A stretch of DNA of 64,000 nucleotides from Pedobacter heparinus DSM 2366 (lineage in GTDB: Bacteria; Bacteroidota; Bacteroidia; Sphingobacteriales; Sphingobacteriaceae): positions 1,612,001 to 1,676,000 of the forward strand of contig NC_013061.1 in assembly GCF_000023825.1 (NCBI RefSeq), in the 5' to 3' direction. Below are positions 43,140 to 52,569 of this stretch, piece by piece; positions within the stretch are counted from its first letter, which is position 1, and the number at the start of each line of letters is the position of its first letter. Under the pieces are notes generated by a model. It was not told where the DNA came from, made no database searches, and saw only the letters and a list, made by a program, of their open reading frames with translations. A program made the translations under genes and the position numbers.

Positions 43140-43988
43140 CTATTTCTTTGCTTCGTTCAACAATTCAGTATGCAGGCGCACATATTCCTGGTTTTTCATT
43201 TCTGTAGCCAGCTGCAATCCAGCAGTTGCAGATTTTGTTGCACCAACTTTATCACCCATTTTCAGCTGGATGCGTCCTTTCCATAATTTAATCCATGGTG
43301 CTTTGCCATCGGCGGCTTCGGCAGCATTGATCCATTCTAAAGCTTTGTTTAAATCCTTGCCATTCGAATAGTAATATTGGGCAGCCTGGAAATAAGGTTT
43401 TTTCTCGCCTTTCATCGCTTCGTCTATACTTGCCATTACCGTGGCATCAATTTCAGTACTTAATTCCACATTTACAGCCGTATTTTCCCACATTAGCTGC
43501 AATTGCGCAGTGGCAGGCAATACGTTTGCAAACTGCATGGTAAAGGTTTCTACTTTATCTTTTAATTTAATGGCTTTAACTTTTACCCTCAGTACATCTT
43601 CTGCTTCCTTATATTCATAAGCACCCCATTGTTTGGCGCCTTTATTAAAGATCACTGTCCACTCATCTTTACCAGGGATGGTAAACAAGCCATAATCTCC
43701 GGCAGGCAATTCTTTACCTTCAATTTTAACAGGTTCTGTAAAACTGATCACAGTAGCAGAATTTGCGCCGGTACGCCATACCGTTCCATAAGGTTCCATA
43801 GCGCCAAATATCTTGCGGCCTTTAACATTGGGGCGTGAATAGTTCAGGGTGATCTTACCTAAACCAAAGTTTTGGGTAATGGTCTGAGCCGTACTGGGTT
43901 GGGGCATTTTTAAGCCCTGCGCCTGAAGATCATTAGTCAGTGCTGCTGCAATTGCCAGCACCAGCATGGTTTTAAACATTGTTTTCAT
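43140..43988 (-). CDS. DUF2911 domain secreted protein
   Basis: A 282-residue exported protein (signal peptide about 1-23). The DUF2911 domain covers about 30-175, with LNYSRPNVKGRKIFG, GTVWRTGANSATVISF, LPAGDYGLFTIPG and WGAYEY. The rest is helical and TPR-like (ALEWINAAEAADGKAPWIKL). Biochemical role unknown. It ends at the shared terminator. Confidence 0.85.
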   Translation of the reverse strand: MKTMFKTMLVLAIAAALTNDLQAQGLKMPQPSTAQTITQNFGLGKITLNYSRPNVKGRKIFGAMEPYGTVWRTGANSATVISFTEPVKIEGKELPAGDYGLFTIPGKDEWTVIFNKGAKQWGAYEYKEAEDVLRVKVKAIKLKDKVETFTMQFANVLPATAQLQLMWENTAVNVELSTEIDATVMASIDEAMKGEKKPYFQAAQYYYSNGKDLNKALEWINAAEAADGKAPWIKLWKGRIQLKMGDKVGATKSATAGLQLATEMKNQEYVRLHTELLNEAKK

Positions 43989-44123
43989 TAGTTTATAAGT
44001 TTGTTTTTAAATTATAAGTTTTGTTTGGCACTAAATTACATTTATGATTGTGCATTCTACATAAAGATCTGGTTTAAAAGTAAACTTGACACATAAATTA
44101 GAAATTACTTATATATTGGTGCT

Positions 44124-46688
44124 ATGATCAGTCCTCGTCATATATTATTAGGGATTATTTTTGTTTTCTTCCTGTGTTCTGCCTCAAAAATTGCCACAGG
44201 GCAGGAAATAGAAACGGGGGTTTCTAAGGAGCTGGCCCTATATAGGAAAACAGTGCTTGACAAGATCAGTTATATCCTCGAATTCGACATTCCAAAGGAA
44301 AGAACCGGGAATATTGCTGCAACTGAGCTGCTGAGCTTTCATCTGAGTGCCAACGACCAGACTTTACAGCTGGATTTCAAAGAAGCATCATCAAAAGTCA
44401 GGAAGCTGATTGTAAACGGTCAGAACATTCCAATACAGCATGAAAAAGAACATTTACTGATTGCTGCAAAGTATCTGAAAAAAGGAAGCAATCAGGTTAA
44501 AATAGAATTCCAGTCAGGAGAGGCCGCATTAAACCGTAATGCCGATTACTTATATACTTTGTTCGTACCTGATCGGGCCAGAACAGTTTTTCCCTGCTTT
44601 GATCAGCCTGATCTTAAAGCAACCTATAACCTGACTTTGAAAGTGCCGGCCGACTGGAAAGCCATTTCCAGCGCACCTTTAAAAGAAGCTATAATTTTAA
44701 ATGGGCGTAAGACCTGTCAATTTGTAACATCTGATACTTTAAGTACCTATCTCTTTTCTTTTGTAGCCGGTAAGTTTGAACAGCAATCCGGAAACATTGG
44801 TAAGGGAAAAACAGAGTTTTTATACCGTGAAACAGATACTGCAAAGATAACGCACAGTATGAAGGAGCTTTTTAAGCTCCATAAGGATGCCATGAGTTAT
44901 TTGGAAGACTGGACAGCGATTCCTTATCCCTTTCAAAAGCTTGATTTTGCAGCCATACCCGACTTTCAGTTTGGGGGGATGGAGCATGTAGGGGCCATAC
45001 AATATAAAGCCGCAGCTTTATTCTTAGACAGTACGGCTACAAAAGATCAGCTGAATTCAAGAAACAACCTGATTGCCCATGAAACGGCACATATGTGGTT
45101 TGGTGATCTGGTAACCATGACCTGGTTTACAGATGTCTGGATGAAAGAAGTGTTTGCCAATTTTATGGCAGATAAAAGTGCAGAAGGAAATGTAGGTAAG
45201 GCCGTTTTTGACCTGAAATTTTTAATAGACCATTTTCCGGCGGCTTATGGTGTAGACCGTACTGCCGGCTCAAATCCAATTCGTCAGCAGTTGGATAACC
45301 TGAAGGATGCCGGTACAATGTATGGTAATATCATTTACCATAAGGCGCCGATTATGATGCAACAGCTGGAACTGTTAATGGGAAAAGATAAATTTCGGCA
45401 GGGAGTAAGGGCGTATCTTAAAAAGTTTGCCAACAGCAATGCTTCGTGGCCCGACCTGATTGGTATGCTGAATAAATATTCGGATCAGGATTTAGAAGGA
45501 TGGAATAAGGTATGGGTAAATGAGCCGGGCAGACCTGTTGTAGATTATACCATTGAGAAAAAAGGAGATAAAATCGGCAGGTTTACGATTAAACAGGTAG
45601 CTGAATATGGCAGGCAAAGAATCTGGCCCCAGCTTTTTGAACTCACATTTTATTATCAAGGTTATACCAGGAAAATACCGGTTAATTTAAATGCAGCGCA
45701 AATTGAATTAAAAGAAGCGGAAGGATTGGATGTGCCGTTATTTGTATTGTTCAACTCATCAGGTCAGGGTTATGGATTATGGCCCCTGGATATGGATATG
45801 TTCAATCATCTGTATGACATGGAAAAACCTGTAAACCGCGCCACTGCTTACATTACCCTTTATGAGAATATGCTGGATGACAGGTATATTAAGCCGGCAG
45901 CGTTGTTGACCCTTTTTGTGGAAGGCCTGACTAAAGAAAAAGAAGAATTAAACCTGAATCTGATTACTGGTTATATGGGTACGGTTTACTGGGAATTTCT
46001 TTCAGAACAGGAAAGGAATAAGCTTACAGAGTTATTGGAAAAGAAAATATGGGAGGCCATGCTTGAACAGCAAGGCCCTAACCTTAAAAAGCTTTTGTTC
46101 AAAACTTACCAGAATATATTTTTAAGCAAAGCTGCTGCCAGCCGGCTGTATGAAATATGGAAAGTTCAAAAGGCCCCCGCCGGAGTAAAGCTATCGGAAG
46201 ATGATTATACTTCATTGGCTTTTTCGCTGGCTTTAAGAGCTGGTGCAGACGCTGCTGTATTAAAAACGCAATTGCTGCGTATAAGTAATGCCGACAGAAA
46301 GAAAAGATTTGAGTTTATCATGCCTGCACTTTCTGCTGATGTAACTGAACGTGACCGGTTTTTTAAGAGCTTGGAATTAAAAGCAAACAGAGAAAAAGAA
46401 GCTAACGTTACTGCGGCATTATATTACCTGCATCATCCTTTAAGGCAATCCGGGTCTGTAAAATATCTGGATAAAAGTCTGCAAATGCTGGAGGAGATCC
46501 AGACAACCGGTGACATCTTTTTTCCTCAAAATTGGCTGACAGCTACTTTTAGCTATTATCAAAGTCCAGAAGCCGCCAGGATAGTCAGCCATTTTTTTAA
46601 TACACACCCGGATTACCACCCTCAACTGAAAGCCAAACTTCTCCAAGCTACGGATAACCTGTTCAGGGCTCAAAAACTATTAAAATAA
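44124..46688 (+). CDS. M1 family metallopeptidase (aminopeptidase N-like)
   Basis: An 854-residue exported zinc peptidase. The zinc site is HETAH at 319-323 with the third ligand Glu342 exactly 18 residues later. The substrate-binding GxMEN motif reads GGMEH at 284-288, so Asn is replaced by His. N-terminal beta domain about 30-225 and C-terminal helical domain complete the M1 form. It should trim peptides from the N-terminus in the periplasm. Its stop is adjacent to the stop of the convergent lipoprotein gene. Confidence 0.9.
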   Translation: MISPRHILLGIIFVFFLCSASKIATGQEIETGVSKELALYRKTVLDKISYILEFDIPKERTGNIAATELLSFHLSANDQTLQLDFKEASSKVRKLIVNGQNIPIQHEKEHLLIAAKYLKKGSNQVKIEFQSGEAALNRNADYLYTLFVPDRARTVFPCFDQPDLKATYNLTLKVPADWKAISSAPLKEAIILNGRKTCQFVTSDTLSTYLFSFVAGKFEQQSGNIGKGKTEFLYRETDTAKITHSMKELFKLHKDAMSYLEDWTAIPYPFQKLDFAAIPDFQFGGMEHVGAIQYKAAALFLDSTATKDQLNSRNNLIAHETAHMWFGDLVTMTWFTDVWMKEVFANFMADKSAEGNVGKAVFDLKFLIDHFPAAYGVDRTAGSNPIRQQLDNLKDAGTMYGNIIYHKAPIMMQQLELLMGKDKFRQGVRAYLKKFANSNASWPDLIGMLNKYSDQDLEGWNKVWVNEPGRPVVDYTIEKKGDKIGRFTIKQVAEYGRQRIWPQLFELTFYYQGYTRKIPVNLNAAQIELKEAEGLDVPLFVLFNSSGQGYGLWPLDMDMFNHLYDMEKPVNRATAYITLYENMLDDRYIKPAALLTLFVEGLTKEKEELNLNLITGYMGTVYWEFLSEQERNKLTELLEKKIWEAMLEQQGPNLKKLLFKTYQNIFLSKAAASRLYEIWKVQKAPAGVKLSEDDYTSLAFSLALRAGADAAVLKTQLLRISNADRKKRFEFIMPALSADVTERDRFFKSLELKANREKEANVTAALYYLHHPLRQSGSVKYLDKSLQMLEEIQTTGDIFFPQNWLTATFSYYQSPEAARIVSHFFNTHPDYHPQLKAKLLQATDNLFRAQKLLK

Positions 46689-47501
46689 TTACTGTTGTAA
46701 TGTTTTATACGTTATTTTAAATACCTGTGTGCTTTTGTTTCCTGTAATGGTCATTTTTGAAGGATAGCCGTCAGTATTGTATTCATAGCTGAAGCCGGTA
46801 TTTTCGGCCGGTGTTTTCTGGTTTGAATAGCTTAAAATGTTGTTGACGGAAGAAAGCAGAAACCAATATTCCGCTTCAAAAGCAAATAACCAGCTTTCAG
46901 CTATATGACTGGCAATGCCTTTTTTGTTGTCGAAGCTGTAATTCAATTGGTTGGTCTGGTTGGGGTAAATGGCTACAGTATTTGCTGATAGGTTTTGTGA
47001 AGAGCTGTATGCCAAACTATATGACCGTAGCAGCTGGTCTGTGCTGCTGTTACCGTAATATTTAACCCCGGTTATTTGCTGCTGACCATTATAATCCAGC
47101 GTATAGAAACCTATAGGTGTAAAGCTGTTAAATATAGGGTCATGTTCAAACTGGTTGGTCCGCAGAACCAGCTTTTGTGCATTGGTTTCATAATAGGCCG
47201 CATAATACAATTGGTTATTCCTGTATTTTTCCAGTACAGAAAGCTGGAGCTTATTGTTGTAAGATATGGCTATTTTATGTCCATCATTGCTTTCTATTGC
47301 AATAAGCTGCGCTGTATTTTCCTTATATTTTAATGTGATTACCAGGCTGCTGGCTTCCAGTTTTACAGGTATAAGTACCTGATCAGGCTGTTTTTCTTCC
47401 GGAGTGGGGCTTTTTGCCAGAGGCTTATGTTTTTTACAGGAAAGCGTGAACAATAAGGTAAAAAGCATAAAAAGATACAGGTGGTTTTTGAGACTACACA
47501 T
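46689..47501 (-). CDS. Lipoprotein of unknown function
   Basis: A 270-residue lipoprotein with TLSC near residue 22 and KKHK after it. The mature part is beta-rich, with repeated short strands of the kind LNYSFDNKKG and FSYEYNTDGYPSKMTITGN. This style resembles the YD-type or DUF4595 proteins of Bacteroidota, but I cannot fix a family. It ends directly against the M1 peptidase gene on the other strand. Confidence 0.7.
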   Translation of the reverse strand: MCSLKNHLYLFMLFTLLFTLSCKKHKPLAKSPTPEEKQPDQVLIPVKLEASSLVITLKYKENTAQLIAIESNDGHKIAISYNNKLQLSVLEKYRNNQLYYAAYYETNAQKLVLRTNQFEHDPIFNSFTPIGFYTLDYNGQQQITGVKYYGNSSTDQLLRSYSLAYSSSQNLSANTVAIYPNQTNQLNYSFDNKKGIASHIAESWLFAFEAEYWFLLSSVNNILSYSNQKTPAENTGFSYEYNTDGYPSKMTITGNKSTQVFKITYKTLQQ

Positions 47502-47680
47502 GTTAGGTTGGTTTATAAATAAACAATCAGTTAGTTATCCGTAAATCTATATATAATTATCATAATAATAAAATAAATTATCATATTTAGCAGTTATGCA
47601 TTTCTTTGTGTGAAATAAAATATTTTTATGATTTTATGCAACATTTTAATATATACTTAAAAATTTAGGCTTAAACATGA

Positions 47681-47688
47681 TATATTTG
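47681..47688 (+). promoter_or_regulatory. Candidate -7 promoter element for the secreted 200-residue protein
   Basis: TATATTTG matches TAnnTTTG and lies 23 nt before the ATG. The upstream 150 bases are very AT-rich and carry no gene. Confidence 0.45.
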
Positions 47689-47711
47689 ATTACACACAAA
47701 CATTTACACAA

Positions 47712-48314
47712 ATGAAAACAACAGTTTTATTAGCAGCGCTGGCTTTTGGCACAGTGCTCTCGGCCTTTGGGCAGAAAGAGAAAAAAGACGATGTTTATCC
47801 TGCGCCGGTGCCAGAAAATAAGGAACGTTTTGTACCTGCATCAGGAAAGGCCCTGGATGAGTCAGGCGGATTCAAGATTGTAAACTACGAACTGATCTGG
47901 CAAAAGGTATTTGATACTGGGGCCAGCAAGGAAAGTATTGAGCACTATTTTAGGCGTGCCGGCATCTTTAAGCAGGTTGAAACAGCACCGGCTGAATTGC
48001 GGGGCTTTCTTTCGGCTTTTGATGCCAAGGGCGCAGAATTTTCAAATATCCTGACGCCTTATACCAGAAGTACGCTTTTCTCTGCCTTTGCACTGGTGGA
48101 TTTTAAAGAGGGGCATTACAGGGTTACCGTTAAAAAGATCATGATCATGAACTATTACGAAAAAAACAATGCAAAGATCAGCTATGCTGAATTTGCCTTT
48201 AAAAACAACCAGTATGAATTGAAACCATCTTTTTTAAGAAACGAAGCTAAAGTAATGGATGAGGTGCTTACCCGGATGTTCAGTTTCAATACTACTGAAA
48301 ATGACAATTGGTGA
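47712..48314 (+). CDS. Secreted hypothetical protein
   Basis: A 200-residue exported protein (signal peptide MKTTVLLAALAFGTVLSAFG). The mature part has a Lys/Glu-rich start and one alpha/beta domain (VNYELIWQKVFDTGASKESI, GHYRVTVKKIMIMNYYEK) that recalls DUF4468-like folds, but the match is not strong. It stands alone before the cytochrome bd genes. Function unknown. Confidence 0.65.
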   Translation: MKTTVLLAALAFGTVLSAFGQKEKKDDVYPAPVPENKERFVPASGKALDESGGFKIVNYELIWQKVFDTGASKESIEHYFRRAGIFKQVETAPAELRGFLSAFDAKGAEFSNILTPYTRSTLFSAFALVDFKEGHYRVTVKKIMIMNYYEKNNAKISYAEFAFKNNQYELKPSFLRNEAKVMDEVLTRMFSFNTTENDNW

Positions 48315-48354
48315 GTAGCTGAAAATTATGAATAATAATTTGGGAAAAAGGCCC

Positions 48355-48381
48355 TTTGATAACAGATAAGCCGTACTTTTG
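48355..48381 (+). promoter_or_regulatory. Candidate promoter of cydAB
   Basis: TTTG at 48355-48358 and TACTTTTG at 48374-48381, 15 nt apart, which is short for this promoter class. The cydA ATG follows 44 nt later. Confidence 0.45.
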
Positions 48382-48425
48382 TAAACGATTTCTTTTTAGC
48401 ACATAAGGTTTACTAAAAGTACATT

Positions 48426-49754
48426 ATGGACGATTTTTTAGCTGCCCGCCTGCAAATGGCCTTCTCCCTTGGTTTTCACATAGTTTTTGCCTGCATTGGC
48501 ATGGTTATGCCTTTCTTTATGTCGGTAGCGCACTTTTACTGGCTCAAAACCAAAAAGGTGGTTTACCGCGATGTAACAAAAGCCTGGAGTAAGGGGGTTG
48601 CAATTTTCTTTGCTACAGGAGCGGTATCGGGCACCGTACTTTCGTTCGAACTCGGTTTGCTCTGGCCCAAATTTATGGAGCATGCCGGACCCATATTTGG
48701 AATGCCGTTTTCTTTAGAGGGGACGGCATTTTTTATAGAAGCGATAGCCCTGGGATTTTACTTGTATGGCTGGAACAAGCTCAATCCTTGGTTCCATTGG
48801 GCTACGGGTGTAGTGGTAGGGGTAAGCGGCTTGCTCTCGGGGATTCTGGTGGTTGCTGCCAATGCCTGGATGAATAGCCCGGCCGGTTTTGATTACATTA
48901 ACGGACAGTATTTAAATATTGACCCTATAAAAGCCATGTTCAATGAAGCCTGGTTTTCACAATCGCTGCATATGTGTGTGGCTGCCTTTGTTTCAACTGG
49001 TTTTGCCGTTGCCGGTGTGCATGCCCTCATGATCCTTAAAGGAAAAAATGTGGCTTTTCACAGTAAGGCCTTTAAAATTGCTGCTGTGTTTGGAACTGTA
49101 GCGGCCTGTTTACAACCTTTAAGCGGCGATATTTCTGCAAAAGATGTTGCCAAAAGACAGCCAGAAAAACTGGCCGCTATGGAAGCCCATTTTCATACCG
49201 AAAAGTTTGCCCCGCTCATTATAGGCGGGATTCCCGATACAGCGAATAAAAAAGTAGATTATGCCCTGAAGATCCCTGGCCTGCTTAGCTTTATGGCCAC
49301 GGGCGATTTTAACGGGGAAGTGAAAGGGCTGGACGCGGTGCCGAAAGAAGATCAGCCACCTGTAGCAGTTACCCATTATGCTTTCCAGGTCATGGTAGGT
49401 CTGGGCATGGCCATGGTAGGGATTGCCATTTTGTATTTCATCGCTTTGTGGAAGAAAAAACAATGGCTGGATAGTAAATGGCTGTTAAAACTCTTTGTTG
49501 CAGCAACACCTTTGGGTTTTATTGCTTTAGAAGCCGGATGGACGGTAACAGAAGTGGGACGCCAGCCCTGGATCATCAGGGGGGTAATGCGTACTGCTGA
49601 TGCGGTAACGCCTATGCCGGGCATTGTGTATTCTTTCTACTTATTTACGGCAGTTTATATCTCTCTGGCTATCATTGTAAGTTTATTGCTGTACCGTCAG
49701 ATTACTATGGTAGACAGCTTATACGATTCCGAATCAGTTCAATCTAAAAATTAG
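48426..49754 (+). CDS. cydA: Cytochrome bd ubiquinol oxidase subunit I
   Basis: A 442-residue haem-bearing subunit. The high-spin haem ligand His is in LGFHIVFACIGMVMP near residue 18. The second His is in SLHMCVAAFVSTGFAVAGVH, and the Met ligand region includes GRQPWIIRGVMRTADAVTP. The quinone loop is short, as in many non-proteobacterial enzymes. With CydB it reduces O2 to water at low oxygen. It is followed 4 nt later by cydB. Confidence 0.95.
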   Translation: MDDFLAARLQMAFSLGFHIVFACIGMVMPFFMSVAHFYWLKTKKVVYRDVTKAWSKGVAIFFATGAVSGTVLSFELGLLWPKFMEHAGPIFGMPFSLEGTAFFIEAIALGFYLYGWNKLNPWFHWATGVVVGVSGLLSGILVVAANAWMNSPAGFDYINGQYLNIDPIKAMFNEAWFSQSLHMCVAAFVSTGFAVAGVHALMILKGKNVAFHSKAFKIAAVFGTVAACLQPLSGDISAKDVAKRQPEKLAAMEAHFHTEKFAPLIIGGIPDTANKKVDYALKIPGLLSFMATGDFNGEVKGLDAVPKEDQPPVAVTHYAFQVMVGLGMAMVGIAILYFIALWKKKQWLDSKWLLKLFVAATPLGFIALEAGWTVTEVGRQPWIIRGVMRTADAVTPMPGIVYSFYLFTAVYISLAIIVSLLLYRQITMVDSLYDSESVQSKN

Positions 49755-49758
49755 CTTT

Positions 49759-50778
49759 ATGATATATGTAGTTATTGTTTTCCTGTGGACGGCCATTTTG
49801 TTATATATCCTGCTTGGTGGGGCTGATTTTGGTGCTGGCATTATAGAGCTGATGACGGCAAAAACCAATAAAGCCAAGACCCGGAAAACCATGTACAAGG
49901 CCATAGGCCCAATATGGGAGGCCAACCACATGTGGCTCATCATAGCCATAGTGATCCTGTTTGTCGGTTTTCCTAAAATATACACCACCATTTCTGTTTA
50001 CCTGCACATTCCGCTGGTTTGCATGCTGTTGGGCATTATTGCCAGGGGCACTGCCTTTGTATTCAGAAACTACGATGCCGTAAAAGATGACATGCAAAAA
50101 ATATATACGCCTATATTTGTGTATTCCAGCTTAATTACTCCATTTTTTCTGGGTATTATTGCTGCCAGTTCAGTATCCGGACAAATAGACCCTTCGGCAA
50201 ATAATTTCCTGTCGGCATATATATTCAGCTGGCTCAACTGGTTCTCTGTAGCCGTAGGTATTTTTACAGTAAGCATTTGCGGTTTCCTGGCTACCATTTT
50301 TATCATCGGACAAACAGATAATGATGGCGATAGGGAGCATTTTGTGGGGAAAGCCCGCAGAACCATTTTTATCGTTATGTTTTGCGGTGCTTTGGTGTTT
50401 ATAGCCGCTTATTCGGAAGGAATTCCACTTGCTTCATGGATCTTTGGGGATACACCTGGCTTAATTGCAATCATTGCAGCCAGTATTTCATTGCTGGTCA
50501 TGTTTTATGCACTTAAAAAAGACAAGCCAATTTTATTGCGGCTGCTGGCCGGTTTTCAGGTTACCATGATTTTATTTGCGGCAACTTATACCCACTTCCC
50601 AGATATTGTTTTACTGAAAAACGGTGAAAACCTTTCCTTGCTGACCCACCAGGGTCAGGCCAGAACCATAGCTTCCTTAGGTTATGCCCTGCTCATTGGC
50701 AGTATATTTATCCTGCCGGCACTGGTTTACCTCATTTATATCTTCCAGAAAAGGCAGGAAGTGCCTGCCAGTCATTAA
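49759..50778 (+). CDS. cydB: Cytochrome bd ubiquinol oxidase subunit II
   Basis: A 339-residue membrane subunit. Family marks are LLGGADFGAGIIELMT near the start, IGPIWEANHMWLIIAIVILF and YAFRNY-like text (AFVFRNYDAV). About eight membrane segments. No cydX-sized frame was seen in the 20 nt before the next gene, so a small third subunit, if any, is encoded elsewhere. Confidence 0.95.
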   Translation: MIYVVIVFLWTAILLYILLGGADFGAGIIELMTAKTNKAKTRKTMYKAIGPIWEANHMWLIIAIVILFVGFPKIYTTISVYLHIPLVCMLLGIIARGTAFVFRNYDAVKDDMQKIYTPIFVYSSLITPFFLGIIAASSVSGQIDPSANNFLSAYIFSWLNWFSVAVGIFTVSICGFLATIFIIGQTDNDGDREHFVGKARRTIFIVMFCGALVFIAAYSEGIPLASWIFGDTPGLIAIIAASISLLVMFYALKKDKPILLRLLAGFQVTMILFAATYTHFPDIVLLKNGENLSLLTHQGQARTIASLGYALLIGSIFILPALVYLIYIFQKRQEVPASH

Positions 50779-50798
50779 TCAATTAATTTTTACCTTAT

Positions 50799-51404
50799 AT
50801 GGAGCAATCCAGATTTTTAAAACTCAACCAGCTTTCAGCAGGTGATTACCAGGCTTTTTTATACGATTGTGATGGTACCCTTGCCGATAACATGCCCGCA
50901 CATACGGCCACTTACTTAGCCACAGCCCATGAATATGGACTAAGTATTGATCCGGCCATGATCAATGAACTGGCCGGATGGCCGGTAGCTGATGTGGTAG
51001 TAGAAATGAATAACCGTTATAAAAGCAATATAGATCCGACTGCTTTTAGGACAAGAAAAGCCGAGCTGTATGCAGCCAAATATATACAAAAGATTGTACC
51101 CATAGATTTTGTAGTGCAACACCTTAAGGCCAATGCAGGTAAGGTGCGTATTGGTGTAGTTTCGGGTGGCGACAGGGAGGCTATTGCACAAACCCTGGAG
51201 GTGCTGGGTATTGCTGATCTTGTAGAAGTTTTGATCTGTGCAGGGGACACCGTCAAAGGCAAGCCCTTTCCTGATCCCTTTTTAAAAGCAGCTGAATTGT
51301 TGGATGTGGAACCATCAAAATGTATGGTCTTTGAAGATGGCGTTCCCGGAGTGGAAGCCGCTAAGGCTGCAGGAATGGACTGGATAAGGATTGATCTGAT
51401 CTGA
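50799..51404 (+). CDS. HAD-superfamily hydrolase, beta-phosphoglucomutase/YqaB-like
   Basis: A 201-residue HAD phosphatase. Motif I is YDCDGTLADNMPAH, motif II is VVSGGDRE, and motifs III/IV are KGKPFPDPFLKAAELL and VFEDGVPGVEAAKAAGM. The helical cap inserted after motif I places it with beta-phosphoglucomutase-like enzymes, which act on small sugar phosphates. It follows cydB by 20 nt, probably cotranscribed without a functional link. Confidence 0.9.
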   Translation: MEQSRFLKLNQLSAGDYQAFLYDCDGTLADNMPAHTATYLATAHEYGLSIDPAMINELAGWPVADVVVEMNNRYKSNIDPTAFRTRKAELYAAKYIQKIVPIDFVVQHLKANAGKVRIGVVSGGDREAIAQTLEVLGIADLVEVLICAGDTVKGKPFPDPFLKAAELLDVEPSKCMVFEDGVPGVEAAKAAGMDWIRIDLI

Positions 51405-51602
51405 CCACAAATAAATAACCCGGGTATTTGGGTTCTTATGTAACAAATTAAGTTAAAAAGAGTTAAATGAATTGTTTTTGTGCTTAATTCGCAGTCTTTT
51501 TATGTTAAGGAAACAATGATGTGATTTAATATAGGATAAGGATTAAACCAAAAACATTTTATAACGTCTAAATTAAAGTTACAACCTAGTAGAACACCAA
51601 AT

Positions 51603-52478
51603 ATGAAACAAGGATATATAAAAACACTATTTAATATTTTCCTGCTTACAGGTCTTAGTATAGCAGTAAATGCACAAAAAGTCACTGAACTTCAGGAGGT
51701 TAGTGTGAAGGCTCCGCATGCTGTTAAAATTGATGGTAAAAATTTTGAATGGCAGGATGCCAATTTTTCTGTAAACAAGCGTACCAATATTGCTTACATC
51801 ATGAGCAATGATGACAAGAACCTTTATCTGGTAATTAAATCTGCCGATGTACCTAATAATATGAAAATACTGGCAGGAGGGATTACGCTCTCTATAAACC
51901 CTGACGGAAAGAAAAAAGAAAAAGAAAGCATCATGCTTACCTATCCTATTATTCAAAGGGCCAGCAGAGGCGGACAAGGTGGCAACAGGGGACAGTTCAG
52001 AGCGATGGGCATGGCCATGGGTGGCGGTGGCGGTCAACCCAATACCAAACAAAGGGATTCTATAATGGCTGCTATGCAGAAAACACAACTGGCACAGGCA
52101 AAAGAAATCAAGATCAAAGGTTTTAAAAATACAACTGATACCCTCATTTCCATTTACAATGAATTTGGCATCAAAGCCTTTGCCAGCATAGAAAAAGACA
52201 ATTCTTTTTTTTATGAAATAGGGATCCCTCTGGAAGCTTTAGGCATTTCTGTCGATTCGCCAAAAGAATTTGCTTACAACATTAAAGTTAACGGCCTGCA
52301 GTTACCCGGCCTGGATGGTGGATTTGGTGGTGGTAACCGTGGAAACTTTGGTGGCGGCGGCGGTGGAGGTATGCGGATCAGTAGCGGTGGCGGCGGTGGC
52401 ATGCGTGGCGGTATCGATTTTCAGGACATGATGAGCCCAACAGATTTCTGGGGTAAATACACTCTGGTCAAAAATTAA
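51603..52478 (+). CDS. Secreted Gly-rich protein with a CBM9/DOMON-like domain
   Basis: A 291-residue exported protein (signal peptide about 1-24). The early part (VKIDGKNFEWQDANF, NIAYIMSNDDKNLYLVIKSA) resembles the start of CBM9/DOMON-like beta domains. Two Gly-rich blocks interrupt it, near residues 120-142 and 240-272. It stands 91 nt before an outer membrane barrel that has a similar Gly-rich insert, so the two may act together. Function unknown. Confidence 0.65.
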   Translation: MKQGYIKTLFNIFLLTGLSIAVNAQKVTELQEVSVKAPHAVKIDGKNFEWQDANFSVNKRTNIAYIMSNDDKNLYLVIKSADVPNNMKILAGGITLSINPDGKKKEKESIMLTYPIIQRASRGGQGGNRGQFRAMGMAMGGGGGQPNTKQRDSIMAAMQKTQLAQAKEIKIKGFKNTTDTLISIYNEFGIKAFASIEKDNSFFYEIGIPLEALGISVDSPKEFAYNIKVNGLQLPGLDGGFGGGNRGNFGGGGGGGMRISSGGGGGMRGGIDFQDMMSPTDFWGKYTLVKN

Positions 52479-52569
52479 TATTTCTTTCAATTCCAGTTAT
52501 TCCTACCCTGCAATAAGGACAGGCATTTTCCGAACACATTTAAACTATATTATACACACCAACACACGA

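Noticed and set aside
51411..51436. Near-palindrome AAATAACCCGGGTATTT after the HAD gene
   Set aside because: Stem is short with an indel and no T-run follows, so not called a terminator.
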